Source: Rehmannia glutinosa (taxonomy: Eukaryota; Streptophyta; Magnoliopsida; Lamiales; Orobanchaceae). Taken from it: a DNA stretch of 64,000 nucleotides. Below, one piece after another: positions 44,106 to 56,917 of this stretch (position 1 is its first letter; every line of letters starts with the position of its first letter). A program made the translations under genes and the position numbers. The notes beneath the pieces were generated by a model. The model ran no database searches and was not told the origin of the DNA. It saw only the letters and a list, made by a program, of their open reading frames with translations. The stretch lies in contig JABTTQ020001797.1 of the NCBI GenBank assembly GCA_016081115.2, positions 62,001 to 126,000 on the forward strand, read 5' to 3'.

Positions 44106-44444
44106 TTAGTCAACTTAAATGGCATCACCAAGAATTCATAGTGTACATACCTCGTGTTGAAGGATGTCTTGGGTATATCATCTTCTTTTATTTTTAGCTG
44201 ATGGTACCCGGATCGCAAGTTGATCTTCGAAAATACTTATGCACCTTGAAGTTGATCGAACAAATTGTCAATTTGAGGTAATGGGTATTTATTCTTAACT
44301 GTAACTGTGTTCAATTCTCGATATGGATACACAATCTCATCGTACCATCCTTTTTTCGATGAACAGGACTAGCGCACCCCATGGCGAGAATCTAGGTCTA
44401 ATGAAACCTTTATCTAGCAACTCCTGCAATTGTGTCTTCAATTC
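44106..44444 (-). pseudogene. Chromovirus RT fragment
   Basis: On the minus strand, codons encode LQELLDKGFIRP and FSPWGA, then ELNTVTVKNKYPLPQIDNLF, VFSKINLRSGYHQLKI and YVHYEFLVMPFKLTN. This is the fingers-palm region of a gypsy RT. In VFSKINL the first catalytic aspartate (usually KIDL) is asparagine. A stop follows DQLQGA, and a frame change lies near 44360. It is cut off at LTN. It joins the coding block at 58470 across E2. Confidence 0.87.
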
Positions 44445-45993
44445 TGTTAGGAATTTTATTGTTTAGATTTTGATGAATGCCATGTAAAACTTAGAATAGA
44501 AAGTTGGCACCCCAATTCTTGTTGTAAAATGCATTGTAACAATTAGAGCAGGCCAAGCTGAGTTAAGTCAGCTACGCCCTAACATGCAAGAAGACAATCA
44601 AGATCGGAAGGAAGACTCTGTTTGTGAGACAACCGAGTATGACAAAGAAGAGTAGACGGGAACTCTATGGAGAAGCGGTGAGATGCGGTGAGTGGAGCAT
44701 TAGTCAAGTCAACTCAAGAAAAGCCAAGTCTCAAGTTGAAGTGACGTAAGAGTCATCCATGATTGGAAGTCGACTCTAAGTCACCTGGGGAAAGCAAGAA
44801 AATGCGGTCAAGTCGAGATAATCGAAAAAGAACCGTTGTGACGTAAATCAAGAGATTTACTTAAACAAGTAATATCTCCATACGACCTTTCTGAGTGCTC
44901 ACGATCCCGAAGCGTGCAAAAGGAATGAACCAATGGGAAGCACCACACCGTGTCGAACTCGAAAAGGTGAAAGAACAATTCATACGAGGAAATGGCAATT
45001 CCAAGAAGCGCAACAAGACAAGCCAACGATCGCAAAGTGACTTTCAAAAATAAGCCTATCTCTTCAACGGGCAAATTTTTGAAAGTTCACTATAAAAGGC
45101 CGAGGAGTTTGTTTGAGAAGCGAGGATGACACACATGTGAGATATACAAGCATATTAGAAAAATCTGAAACATTCTCAATCCTCAAGCCTACATTACGAA
45201 GAACATCAATCCAACACTCACCGTGAAGGAAAGATAACTTCAATCGGTTGAAGAGGAAAATATCGAAAACAAAGGGTCTACATTCCGGGAAGGATTGTAG
45301 GAAGGTTCAAGGTTGAACCAAGTCTTAAGCTTTTGGAGGGCTTCGTGATCAAATCCAAAGAGCTTGAGCAAGTGAGTGTAGTAGCAAGGCGGTTTTGCCT
45401 GCCCGTGAAGAAGCCGAGTCGCACGAGAAGGGTGAGTGATCAAGGCGTCTCGATCGAGTCCCAAAGGATCAAGTCATTTGTGTGATCAAGACTTGTATCC
45501 GGGTACATTACCACTTTGTAAACCGATCATTACCTAGTGGATTCCTCCAGAGTTGGAGAAGAGAGGAGTAGAAGAATTACCCCATCTTCGAACCTCTATA
45601 AAAATTTCATTGTGTCATTTACATTTCAAAGACTTAAATTCCTCGCATTTTTAATCGCTTATATCTCACGATAAATTTGCTATCCACTTGATAATTTATA
45701 AGTATTAAACCAAGCACTAAAATCTTGCTTAATCAAACTTAAGGGTGTTAAGTCTTCCAATGAAAAACAAAATCACAGTTGAGTCAAATTATAGTCAACA
45801 GGTGAGTTACTCCATCAACGGCTCAAATTGAGTCTGTTGAGAGATTAACTCTACCGAGTGACTAATTCGATCGTCCATCAAGGACTGTTGTGTAGAATCA
45901 ACTCAGTAGATTTAAAAGGACTAAATCGAAAATTTGGTAAGGTTTATTCAACCCCCCTTCTAAACCTTACACTTACACCCCTTGGGACCTACA
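44445..45993 (+). repeat. E2 5' LTR
   Basis: It starts TGTTAGGAATTTTATTG and ends GGGACCTACA. TATAAAA lies at 45091-45097. It matches 56918-58464 in long identical runs separated by small clustered differences. Confidence 0.93.
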
Positions 45994-45995
45994 AG

Positions 45996-46010
45996 TGGTA
46001 TCGTCAGAGC
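45996..46010 (+). promoter_or_regulatory. E2 primer binding site with 3-base insertion
   Basis: TGGTATCGTCAGAGC, against TGGTATCAGAGC in E1. Pairing to the tRNA 3' end would be split after seven bases. The insertion falls at the CAG of the normal site. Confidence 0.8.
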
Positions 46011-46123
46011 GGTTGGTTCATTGAACCCTCCGCACCGGTTATTGAACTAGATCTCCAAACTTTTCAAAGTCCGCTTTAGTACTTAAATTTTCAAAACTCT
46101 TTTTATCATTAAAAGTTATTATC

Positions 46124-48475
46124 ATGGAAGCAAATTTGACACGCATCCCTATGTTCACTATTGAAGAATTTGATGATTGGAAAATTTATGATGTGCTCAT
46201 CTATCAAAGCATTACATGATGAGATGTGGATAGTGATAGAAGATGGGCCTCTCGCAAATATTGAAGGTGAACACAGTTATGTACGAAGAGTGCGGTGAAG
46301 AGAAGAAGATGTTGCTCCCGGCACAGTCATGGTTGAAAAACCAAGAACCGAGTGGACAAATGATGACGAGAAAAAGATACAACCTGGACAATGTAGCCAA
46401 GGACATCCTTTACAAAACCTTAGACAAAGCCATGTTCAATAAAGTCAAATCATGCAAAACGGCTAAGGAAATCTGGGACAAGTCGACATTGATTTGTGAA
46501 GGCTCGTGAGCAAATCAAAGAAAACAAATTGTCGGTGGTGGTCGTACGTAAATTTGAGAACTTCAAAATGATCTCGGAGAAAACCTGGATCAACTGGATG
46601 CTCGGTTCACGAAATCACAAATGAGTCGCTCGCACTTGGAAAGGAATATACACATAAGGAAATTTGTATGAAGATCCTAAAAAGTCTTCGGTGAATGGGA
46701 AATGAAGGTCATGGCACTGAGACATTCCATGGACCTATCAAAGACATCCAACCATGAACTATTCTCGGACCTCAAAGCCTACGAGTTTGAGCCGAGAAGA
46801 AAAGACCAGGAAGAGACAATTTGTACCCAAAACAATTTGCTCTAATTGTCAAAGATGGAAAGAGAGCCGAGGTCAAAGAAGTCATTTTAAGAAAAGAAAT
46901 AGCCTACGATGGTTAAAAGATTCAACAAGTTCTTTAATAAGAACTACAAGAGAGGAAAGGGTGAATCTTCCGAGAAGACACTCGGCTCCTCCAAATCAAG
47001 GGAAGATAGGCCAACCAAGAGAACAGATCATCAAAAAGTTGAGTATCAAAGGGTGACAATCCAAGAATGGAAAGAGTCGATCAAAAGGTTGAATATCTAT
47101 CTTTGGAATCAGACAACCAGGTCACTATGCCATTGATTGCTCATATCCTCGTAGTCAACAAGTACGAGGATGAAGAAGAAAGAAAGGTCTTGAGAGAAGA
47201 AAAGACAAGAAAAGAAAAAGGCAATGATGGTGCAGAGATCGCCGAGACAAACCAAGTCAAGAGAGACAAGGTGATTGAGAGAGTGTGAAGCCGACTACTC
47301 AAGTGACTCGAAGAAGAAGCCCCGATCCGCTTGATGGCCAAGGAACAAGATCAACCCGACCAAGAAGATGAGGTACAATCTAACTCATCAAACTCGCACA
47401 CACTGATGATAGTGATCGTGACACACACACTTCATCACCCATCGATCTTTATGATTCATTAGGCAAAATGATGAAAGATTTTGAACACATTAAATCCTCA
47501 CACACACTATTGAATGAGGAAAACAGCCTACTCAAAAGTCAAAACTCAAAGCCGACTAAGGAGCCGAGTACTCTAAGTCAAATAGCTGATGAGAATGAAA
47601 GTTTAAAGGTCGAAAATGCTAAATTAATAGCAGTAAATTGCCGCTATAGAAAAGAGGGAGAATGACCTCAAGAATGTTATTGCCTCATTCACTAAGGCAT
47701 CCAAATCATTGGATGATCTTATTATGAGTCAAAGAGAATGTGGAGACAAGACAGCTTAGGATTTAATTCCTCTCGTGCTATGTCAAACCTCAAAAGTAAT
47801 TTTGGAAAAAGGATCTTCAAGCCATGAAGAGTCCGAAAATTCCAAAAATCTAAATGTTGCACACACATTCACTCCAAAGCACAATAACAAGCAAATTGGC
47901 CTTGGTTATAAAGGAAAAGGAAAAATGACTGATTGAGTGTCTTTGAAAGGACAATTTGAGAAGAGATTCAATGAGTCCTCAAAGAAACTCCAAACGAAAA
48001 AAAATACTGTAAAGAAGAAGCGAGCTACCAAAAACCCCTTAAAATCCATAAAAGAAATACATATGATGGGAATGGTAGAAAATATCCAAGCCAAGCTGAT
48101 TGGAATAATGTGAACCATCAAAGATAGACTTATGGAATACAAGCACAAATGGCAAAGGCCTAGAACTCAAAGAAAGGCCATTCCAAAAGCATAAGAGCTT
48201 TCATCAAGACACACATATGCACCTAGGCACTACACTCAAAAACACCACAATTACCCAAGAAAGGCAATTGCTAAAACACGATGCAGGCATACGAGACAAA
48301 AGAGACAATTTGTATGAACCTAAAATCCCCAAGCAATTTGCCAGGATTAATTATGATTATGGCATCGATAGATGGCAACCACTTAGAGTCAAATCATTTG
48401 GCTATAGGTTGGTTGGATCATCTTACAATTCTAACCCCTCGGGACCCGCACAAGTATGGGTACCTAAAACTTAAT
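46124..48475 (+). pseudogene. E2 gag (multiply frameshifted)
   Basis: ATG 46124 opens the same N-terminus as E1 (LTRIPMFTIEEFDDWK). Frames at 46243-46509 (AKDILYKTLDKA, CKTAKEIWDKSTLICEGS), 46909-47136 (MVKRFNKFFNKNYKRGKGES) and 47468-47665 follow. The CCHC knuckle is no longer readable in one frame near 47095-47150, although the nucleotides around it align. The end at 48217-48474 keeps YDYGIDRWQPLRVKSFGYRL and a GPAQVWVPK end. There is no interruption like element A. Confidence 0.85.
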
Positions 48476-48483
48476 TTCCTTGA

Positions 48484-49800
48484 TTACGGGTTCAAGGAAC
48501 AGTGAGTGCCAAGGAACCTGGTACATGGATAGTGGTGCATTCCGGACATATGACGGGAAAATAAGAAAAATCTCTCAAAATTCAAGGAAGTTAAAGGAGC
48601 AAAAGTCATATTTGGAGGAAATGAAGCTCCTGGTGAAATAAGAGGCATTGGATCCATCAAAAAGAATGGATTAGAAATCACAGATGTTGCATATGTTGAA
48701 GGACTCAACTTCAATTTATCGAGCATCGAGGTCAACTCGTGACAAGGGCTACAATGTTGGATTCAACATGGGTGTATGCCAAATCAAAGATATTGAATCA
48801 AATGAAGTTGTCTTTGCAAGGATGTAGAGAAAAATATGTATGTAGTGGATTGGTCAATCGCAACACCCAAAGAAGACTGTCTACTAAAAAAAGAGCGCTT
48901 GGTGAATCAAGTTGGTTGTGGCACAAAAAGCCGAGTCACCCGAACTTCAAAACGATTAACAAGCTTGCGAAGTAATCTTGTAGAAGGACTTCGGACTCGA
49001 AGATACAAGAAGGAGAGTATATGTGACGCATGTCGAAGAAGGAAAACAAATCAAGTCGTCATTCAAAGAAAAGACATGTCCATCCTCAACAAGAATATTG
49101 CAGACCGCTTCATATGGATCTATTTGGCCAAAGTGGAACCGCCAAAGATAAGTGGAAAGAAATACACCTTGGTGGTAGTAGATGACTACTCAAGATATAC
49201 ATGGACAATATTCATGTGTAAAAAGAAAGAAACTCTACAAAAACTACCACGGTGATGATGAAGAGGATTCAAAACGAGAAGAGTCAAACCATTATCAAAT
49301 TAAGATCGAGACAGAGGAACTGAATTTGTCAATGGAATAATAACTCGATATTGTATTGAGAATGGTATTGGTCATGAACTATCACAGCGAGCAAGGACTC
49401 CACAATGAGAATGGAGTTGCGAGAAAGAAGAAATAGAACCCTCAAATAAGCAAAGAAGGACCATGTTAGTCAAGCGAGTTACCAAAAAGATTTTGGGTGA
49501 AGCAATCAACACGACTTGCTACACTCAAAAAGGATGTATGATAAATAGACGGTGACAAAGACTCCCTATGAGATCGAACGGAAGAAAACCAAATGTTGCA
49601 TACTTGAGAATATTTGGATGCAAATACTTCATCCACAACAACGGCAAAGACAATCTAAAGGCTTTTGATGCTAAAGGCGATGAAGGTATCTTCTTAGGAT
49701 ACTCGGCTAAAAGCAAAGCCTACGAATACTCAACAAAAGGACTATGGTTTGCGAAGAATCCATTCATGTGGTATTTGATGAGCCAAATATAAATGGAGAA
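48484..49800 (+). pseudogene. E2 protease and integrase (multiply frameshifted)
   Basis: The D-S-G region of the protease lies near 48523-48545 and is followed by the same downstream blocks as E1. Integrase pieces include a WHKKPSHPNFKTINKL zinc region, CDAC near 49027, GKKYTLVVVDDYSRYTWTIF (49156-49215, intact second Asp) and NVAYLRIFGCKYF (49591-49632). The ENGVARKK segment at about 49408 is in another frame. Differences from E1 are mostly one- to three-base changes. Confidence 0.83.
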
Positions 49801-50073
49801 GACATTGAAGAGTCGGTGATAATTTGAATCATCCCACCATACGAAGAGTCCCTATCTTTCAAGCCGAGATTTTTGGAATTATCAATTCGAGAAGAAGATG
49901 AGATAGCCGAATCTCAAAAAAATTTGGAAAATTTGGCTAATAAGTGATTACAAGAGAGTCGACCCAAAGAACACGGTACAAGTCAAGTCAATCAATCCGC
50001 TAACTTACTCCAACCTCGATGTAAGATGGCCGAGAGACCATCCACGAACTTGTAATTGGAGATATAAGAGAAG

Positions 50074-51640
50074 GTGTCAAAACAAGATCCGAACTCAACA
50101 AGAAGCCATGTTCACATGCTTCATCTCACAAATAGAGCCCAAAGATGTATCACAAGCATTGGACGACACACATTGGATTCAAGCTATGCAAGAAGAGTGA
50201 ATCGGTTTGAAAGAAATAAAGTATGGGAATTAGTGCAAAGACCCATACATCAAAATGTTATTGGCACCAAATGGGTGTTCGTAAATAAGATGAACGAGGA
50301 AGGTTCTGGGGTAAGAAACAAAGCAAGACTAGTAGCTAAAGGATATTGCCAAGAAGAAGGGATAGATTTTGATGAAACATTTGCCCCGTAGCAAGATTGG
50401 AAGCTATAAGGATGTTTCTTGCCTATGCAGACTCACAAGAATTTCATTGTATATCGATGGATGTAAAAAGTGCATTCCTAAATGGTTTATTGGAAGAAGA
50501 AGTGTATGTTGAACAACCTCCAGGATTTGAGAGAAGACTCTTGGAAATAAGGTATACAAACTCAAGAAAGCCTTGTATGGATTGAAGCAGGCACCTGAGC
50601 ATGGTATGACACCGTCACAATTCCTAATCGAAAATGGATTCACAAAAGGAAAAGTAGATAGAACACTTTTCGTAATTCAAGACAAGAAGAGTATTCTACT
50701 TGTTCAAATATATGTTGATGACATCATCTTTGGATCCACAAACAAAGAGTGTGTGAAAAGTTTTCAAACCTCATGCAAAGTAAATTTGAAATGAGCATGA
50801 TGGGAGAGTCGACATTCTTCCTTGGACTCCAAGTGAAAACGGTGAAGGATGGAACCTTCATAAGTCAAACAAAATACACAGAGATTTAATGAAGAAGTTT
50901 GGTATGGAGGAGAAGTCTTACGTAAAAATACCAATGAACACATCCGTCAAAATGGACATGGATGCGGATGGTAAGCCTGTAGATCAAACAAGATCTGAGC
51001 ACTTATTGGATCATTGCTCTATCTCACAAAGAAGCGGGCCGACATCACCTTTTCTTTGTAGGTGTATGTGCAAGATTTCAAATCGCTCCAAAAGAGAGCC
51101 ATATGACAAAGAAACTAAGAGAATATTGAGATACTTGAAAGGAAGCCAAGAAGTAGGCCTACGGTATCCAAAGGAAGGTGGATTCAAGCTAGTTGGCTAT
51201 TCAGATTCTCGACTATCCGGATGCAAAGTGGACAGGAAGAGCACTTGAGGCACATGTCAAATGCAAGGAAACAGTGATTTTCTGGTTTAGCAAGAAGCAA
51301 AACTCAATAGCCACCTCTGGTGAGGGAGAATACATAGTCTGGGCAAAATTGCAGCCCAAGTCCTATGGATGAGACAAAGTGAGAGACTATGAAGTTGAAG
51401 AAAAAGAAATTCCAATCATGTGTGATAACACAAGTGCAATTGCAATCACTCAAAATCCTGTGTTGCACTCAAGAACAAAACATATTGATGTCGATATCAT
51501 TTCATAAGAGATCATGTTGAAAAGAAGGACATCATCCTGGAATATATCTCAACCGATAAACAACTAGCCGACATCTTCACAAAACCACTATGTGAGTCAA
51601 GATTTGAAGAACTCAAGCATGAGTTGGGGCTAATTGAGTG
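50074..51640 (+). pseudogene. E2 reverse transcriptase and RNase H (frameshifted)
   Basis: RT frames are 50074-50391 (NKVWELVQRPIHQNVIGTKW, VAKGYCQEEGIDFDETFAP), 50397-50585 (MDVKSAFLNGLLEEEVYVEQ) and 50573-50794, with LKQAP intact (E1 has a stop there) and YVDD at 50711-50722. RNase H pieces are at 50889-51248 (LVGYSDS near 51195), then CDNTSAIAIT near 51420 and HSRTKHIDVD near 51470. The break between the first two frames falls at CCCCGTAGC, where E1 reads CTCCTGTTGC. Confidence 0.9.
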
Positions 51641-51839
51641 GTGGTGACACTCGGATTTAATCAAAGAAGAGAAATGGAAGAAAAGGGTGAAACAGAGTGA
51701 AAATGTAAATCTTCGATCAAGAAATCACCAGATCGGAAAAGACAATGACTACACCGAGTCGGTGATAGCCGAGTCACTAAGAGAAAGTGAGAAGTAGAGT
51801 TAAATCACTAATGGATAAGTGAATAACTTATGAGCAAAG

Positions 51840-52203
51840 TGACAAAAACGCAATCGTTTTGACTAAGCGGGAATGTTTTAAGGAATACGTCAAAGATAAT
51901 GATGATGTGTACGGACATAAAGCCGCACACCAAGCTTATGATTGGATATAAATGTCGCCGCATTAAATACGAGACATTAAATGCTCAATAGGCGTGCAAA
52001 ATCCAAGCCGTTGATTTTGATCACATTTCAAAAACCACCCGCACGTCCTTTCATAAACCATATTTAAACCATTTTCGTCCGTTTCTCTCTCACACTTCTA
52101 AAACTGTTCATCTCTTTCTCTCAAAAGCAAAGGCAAAATACTTTCGAAGCCCTATCTATCTCCAAGTCAATTTCTGAATTTTTCCTTGATATAATTCCGA
52201 GAA
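51840..52203 (+). promoter_or_regulatory. Promoter-like leader of the E2 accessory ORF
   Basis: It aligns with 24235-24600 of E1. It holds GATTGGATATAAATG (about 51941), TATTTAAA (52061-52068), a CT-rich patch (TTTCTCTCTCACAC) and ATGGC at 52204. The bzip-type palindrome of E1 is reduced to ATACGTCA here. Confidence 0.55.
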
Positions 52204-55200
52204 ATGGCACCAACTTATGACTTTACCAAGTTAGGAAAGCAAATCCACACCGGCTCTACGGTGGATTTTGACGGAATGATGAAATAGGGGTCCGACGACA
52301 CCCTAGTGAAGAAAATCGCTGAGAAGTTGGAAACGTCCGGACTGAGATTCACGATGAAGGAATCAAGTCATCTGTTGCTCACGAAAGTGACTATCTCGCA
52401 AGGATTTGGCCGAGCATTGCTCACTACCACGAGAGGAGCATCGAGATTAACGGCGATGTCAACCTGGCCGATGCTTGAAATAAATAGCCAAGCCCGACTT
52501 TCTTTGATAAAATAGTGTATACTGACAAACAAGAGATCGCTGAAGGAGGATTATCACAAGTTGTTGGATATAGTTGCCAAATGTATCGACATCATTTGGC
52601 GACTTTGACCAATGTCAAAGGCAAAGCCGATTGTAATGGCCGCAATCATCGAAGAAAAGAAGATAAATCGGCCGAGTTTGTCTACTGCAGACTCTGCCCG
52701 AACGTGGGGAACAAGTCCTTCAAAGAAGATGGCTCATTTGGAGGATCCCTAGGATATGGCCTAGTGATTGGCCGGCTATTGGAGGTGAAAGGAGTCCCTC
52801 TTAGACATGGGAAGGCATTCCATGTTAACAAGAGGATGTTGAGCAAACCTCTCGGGCGCTCGAAGCGAGCTTACGCCAAGAGAGCGACACGATGAGGGGA
52901 ATCGGTGACCCGAAGATACGATTGTTTCCTCTCCGGCCAAGAAGAAAGCGGCCCCGCAGTTGCTAAGAAGACGCGCCCCGCAAAGCAAAGAAAACCAAAC
53001 ATGCTCCCGCCCCCGCAGCAGAGTCAGTCACCGCCCAAAGAAGCCGGCCATGTCTCCCGCCAAAGCGGTCGAGAAGGACTCACAAATACCTTCTCCGATC
53101 GTCAAAAAGAGGAGAATCGAGAAGCCACGACGGCCCGCTCCTCGAGAAAAAGACACCAAAGACGGCCCCGCCGCTCAAGACTCGAGAAGACACTCGTCTC
53201 TCGAACCTAAATCCCTCCGGTACAAACTAGGAGACGAAGACGACTTATCAAGAGCTTCGAGTGGAGAAACCAAACCAGTCACCACTCGGCCTAGAGCAGA
53301 GATCTAGAGACTCGCTGGAGAAGTAGAGTCTCGGATGTAGTTGATGAAACGACCAAGTCTCATTTGAAGAAAGGCGATCACAGAGGCAACTCAAGACACA
53401 ATTTGTAGTTCACACAAACCAAACACAAGAAGAAATTCTTTGAGCGAATAGTGATGTAATGATCCTATCTCCACCTTACCCGGACATCCAAAATCCTCTG
53501 CGTGAGTGGAGGAAATGGAAGTTGAGTAAGTCAAGGAACATTCCAACGGCCTGAGTTTATAGAAGAAGAAGAGGAATCGCTAAATTTCCTTGGACTAAAA
53601 GATCGTGCTCCCAAAGACTTGATGAAGACAATCGCTTAGACATCTGCAGATTTTCAAGGAAAAGGAGAGAGAAAAGCAAGCCGAGGAAGCCGAAGCACGT
53701 GAGAAGGCAAGCATCCGCCCCATCTCCGCAGACAACTGTGAGAACACACACATCCTCTCCTTGATGTCTTCTCGATGTGATGAGGAACCGGGAGAATGTT
53801 GCTCTGAGAAGAGTTGCAAATGCGGCAAGCATTGCATGAATCCAAAATCCTTCACGAGCAAAGATCGATGGAGGACTCGGAGAGTCCTCCGAACACACGG
53901 TGAAATCGATCCAATGGGAGTGGTTCAAACAAATAGCCACCGTTGTTGTTCTGCCACCACTTCCCACTCACTCGGAAGAAGGCAATAAGGGACATGGCGA
54001 TGAAACTAGGACAATGGGGACCCCAATCGAGCCAACCCCTATTGAAGGTGTTTTACCACCGCCCCAACTACTGAACATTCAATCGAAACGGCCGGGAGTT
54101 TGGAGACGAGTGACCCCATTCCAAGTCACTCGGTGGTGCGCCCGGTGAGGGGAAACTCCTCCACTGCAAAGCAAGGTCGGAGGATCGCAGATGACTCCAC
54201 AACGAATCAAGGAGGCGAAGAAGATAAATTACAAACACAAGAAGAACAAACAAGTTGCCATCAACGACGCTCGACGATTGAGACTGTCTCGGTGAGGTGC
54301 CAATCGCTCTGAAGGCTAATGACGCGCCGATGCGATCGAGGCACGAGGAATGAACCGGGAGTTAACACTGGCAATGAAAGTGCAATCCATGGGGTTGAGA
54401 CTCCAATGGATGCCACCGTAGAAGACCCTAAGAGTGACCGACATCGCCGAAAGGGAGGACAAGCCTCGCCGCAAAGAGAGACCGCCGGAGGTATCAAGGC
54501 CCACGGGAGGTTGAGACTTCCGGGGTAAAGAAGCGATGTAGAGAACATCCCTCCCGCTATCATCGACCCATCCGAGAAGGAGATAAGCGCACTTCATGAT
54601 TCCCGGACAATCCTCGATGTCACTTTTTCGGGATCGGAAGGCGAAGAAGAAGCGATTCATCCCCATGACAAATCCAAAAGACTCATGAGTGCGGATGTTC
54701 CAAGCACGAGCAAGTCTCGATCCCAAGACTACTCGTCAAACTTTTAACTTTGATCTTTGAGCCACCAATGGAAATCTCATCATCGTCGATGACGCTCCGA
54801 TAAGGCCGAGGACCATCCATCGAAATGGAAAAAAAATCGGTGAGACCAACGGTCGTTAAGACACCGAGGCTCAGCAAGCGGGTCCACTTCACAACAAAAC
54901 CCATCTCGAACCAGAGACCACCGCGCAGCCCCTCAAGTCTGCAGCAGGTCGATTCCTAAAAGAACTTCACGCACACCGCTCATCATCGAACAAATCCCGG
55001 TGGGCGGTGATGAATCTTTATAGAATCCTTTCCTTTTTCTCCGGAGGTACCCGACCTCCATGAAGAGTCGAGAATGAGCGCGCACGCTATCGCTGCATCA
55101 GCCTCCCGTTTTCTCATCAGGCACCATTGTTCCACCGCTTATGACTTTGATGTTTGTATGGCCATCACCGCAATGAAGAATCGATTGAAGTTAGAGAAGT

Positions 55201-56637
55201 GTTCAAGGCATTATTCGCCGAGGTTGAACGGATGGAGAGGCATCAGCCTCTTTGGATATGCGATTGGACAACAGAGATGCCAACCTTACGTACCGACTTG
55301 AGAGGCATAAATGATTCGGATAAGGGAATGGTGGCAACAAAGAAGAAACAATGCGTGTGGAACAAGTCGATTCTTTGAACATTGTTCAACAAGTCTTTGG
55401 TGTGGAGAGTGAAAATGCCGATGCAAAACGAAGTTTGAGAGAACATATTGAGCATATGCATGAAGCTCACACCGCCGAGATAAAGTGCTGCGTGAGCAAA
55501 ATACAAATGATCTACAGCGTTTGGAAGAACACATGACGAGAAAATTCAGCCTTCTCATGGCCGAGATGAAGCCGATTTCAGCAGAATCCAACGCTACTCG
55601 ATCTCGAATTCGGCCGCATACAACGTAGGACTTGAAGCGTAACTCAACCATCGAAGACTCGACTTCATGCTTGCCATCATGTTCCTGGGGTTCCTCTATC
55701 CTTTGATGATGCCAAAAAGGGGAAGAGGAATACCTTAAAGCGCTAAAATCAAGTCGAGAAGAAAGGAGCAAGCGGTGAGAAGGAAAATCAGTGAGGAAGT
55801 CTTGAAACAAAAGAAAGGAAAGCTTGTTGAGGGGGAAGGGTCGACAGATGTGACTTTGATGATTGCACAAACCCCCAACAAGGTCCTCACACGGTGACAT
55901 TATAAGCAAAAACTCCTCGTGACTCGCCACTCCAACACTGCTATATCCATGGCCGATAAGAGAAAAACTATTGAAGCAGGGGATGAAGGAAGTGGAAGGT
56001 AGAATGGATGCCCGAATCATGAACATCTTGAAAGAACACGGAGGCATTCCGGTGGACGAGAGACACTTATGCCATCTTAGATGTCGGGACAGAGCCACGA
56101 TCGTTGATGAATTTAAGACGCTCGAACCGAGGGATACTTTGCAAATATGTCTACGGCTCAAGCTTGGGACTTGTCTTCGGGAAAAGGGTCTCACGTTATG
56201 TGAAGAAGCCGACAGCGACAGACTACCAGCGATCACTCTGCTTTGGTCACTCCGCCTGGTCACTGTTTGGAAAGAAGAAGACTCAAAGACAAGATACGCC
56301 CGGAGGTAGAGGAAGAAGCGAGAGTGGAGGAAGAAGCTTGAGACCCAGGCCTCCGCCCAAAAACATTGAATATGTGGATCCAGGAAAGAAATGAGGGATC
56401 TGGGTGGGCTTGACCAAGTGGCGAATTTGCAAGTGGCGAAAACTAACGCCGAGCACGTGAAAAGACTAGAAGAAGAAAACAAGAGACAAACTCAGCTATG
56501 GGGGAGAGAGAGGAAGAAAGAATAAGAAGAGATGAAGCTGCCAGGAAGGCATATGAAAAGAAAAAGAAGGCGGTGATTTACGAGAAAAAGAGAAGAAGAG
56601 AAGAAGATCTTGATCAAGATGAAAGAAGGAGACAATG
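52204..56637 (+). pseudogene. E2 accessory ORF (heavily frameshifted)
   Basis: It opens MAPTYDFTKLGKQIHTGS as in E1. The frame stops after about 28 codons at TAG (52285-52290 region) and resumes in pieces: 52306-52515, 52515-52895 (FKEDGSFGGSLGYGLVIGRL, EVKGVPLRHGKAFHVNK), 52905-53307 (lysine-arginine-proline-rich), 53761-54148, 55154-55378, 55971-56394 (RGRGRSESGGRSLRPRPPPK). The arrangement of domains is the same as in E1. An antisense frame of 398 codons (56482-55286) is a shadow. Confidence 0.7.
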
Positions 56638-56917
56638 AAGGAGATGAAGTGTTGTTGTCCACCCCTTCGTGTATTTTATCATGTGAATACATACAATGTA
56701 AGTCTTACGTAATAAAGCTATAAATTCTTTATTTTCGTGTAGGTAAATATGTACTCGATACACCTTGTAAGATTGTGTAAAAGAACAAGAATGATATGAT
56801 CAATAAAAGAATTGATTCTCGCGCATACATTCTATGTCAATACACTATCTCGTATGTATCTTTGTTGTTCGCATTTTTGAATGGTTTAAGTTTTGGCATC
56901 ATCAAAAAGGGGGAAAT
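56638..56917 (+). promoter_or_regulatory. E2 3' untranslated region and polypurine tract
   Basis: AT-rich, with AATAAAG near 56710 and AATAAAAG near 56802, ending in CATCATCAAAAAGGGGGAAA before the 3' LTR. Confidence 0.8.

Noticed and set aside
55286..56482. 398-codon minus-strand open frame
   Set aside because: It lies antisense to the E2 accessory ORF, is serine-rich, has no family resemblance and is not open at the matching place in E1. It is a shadow frame.
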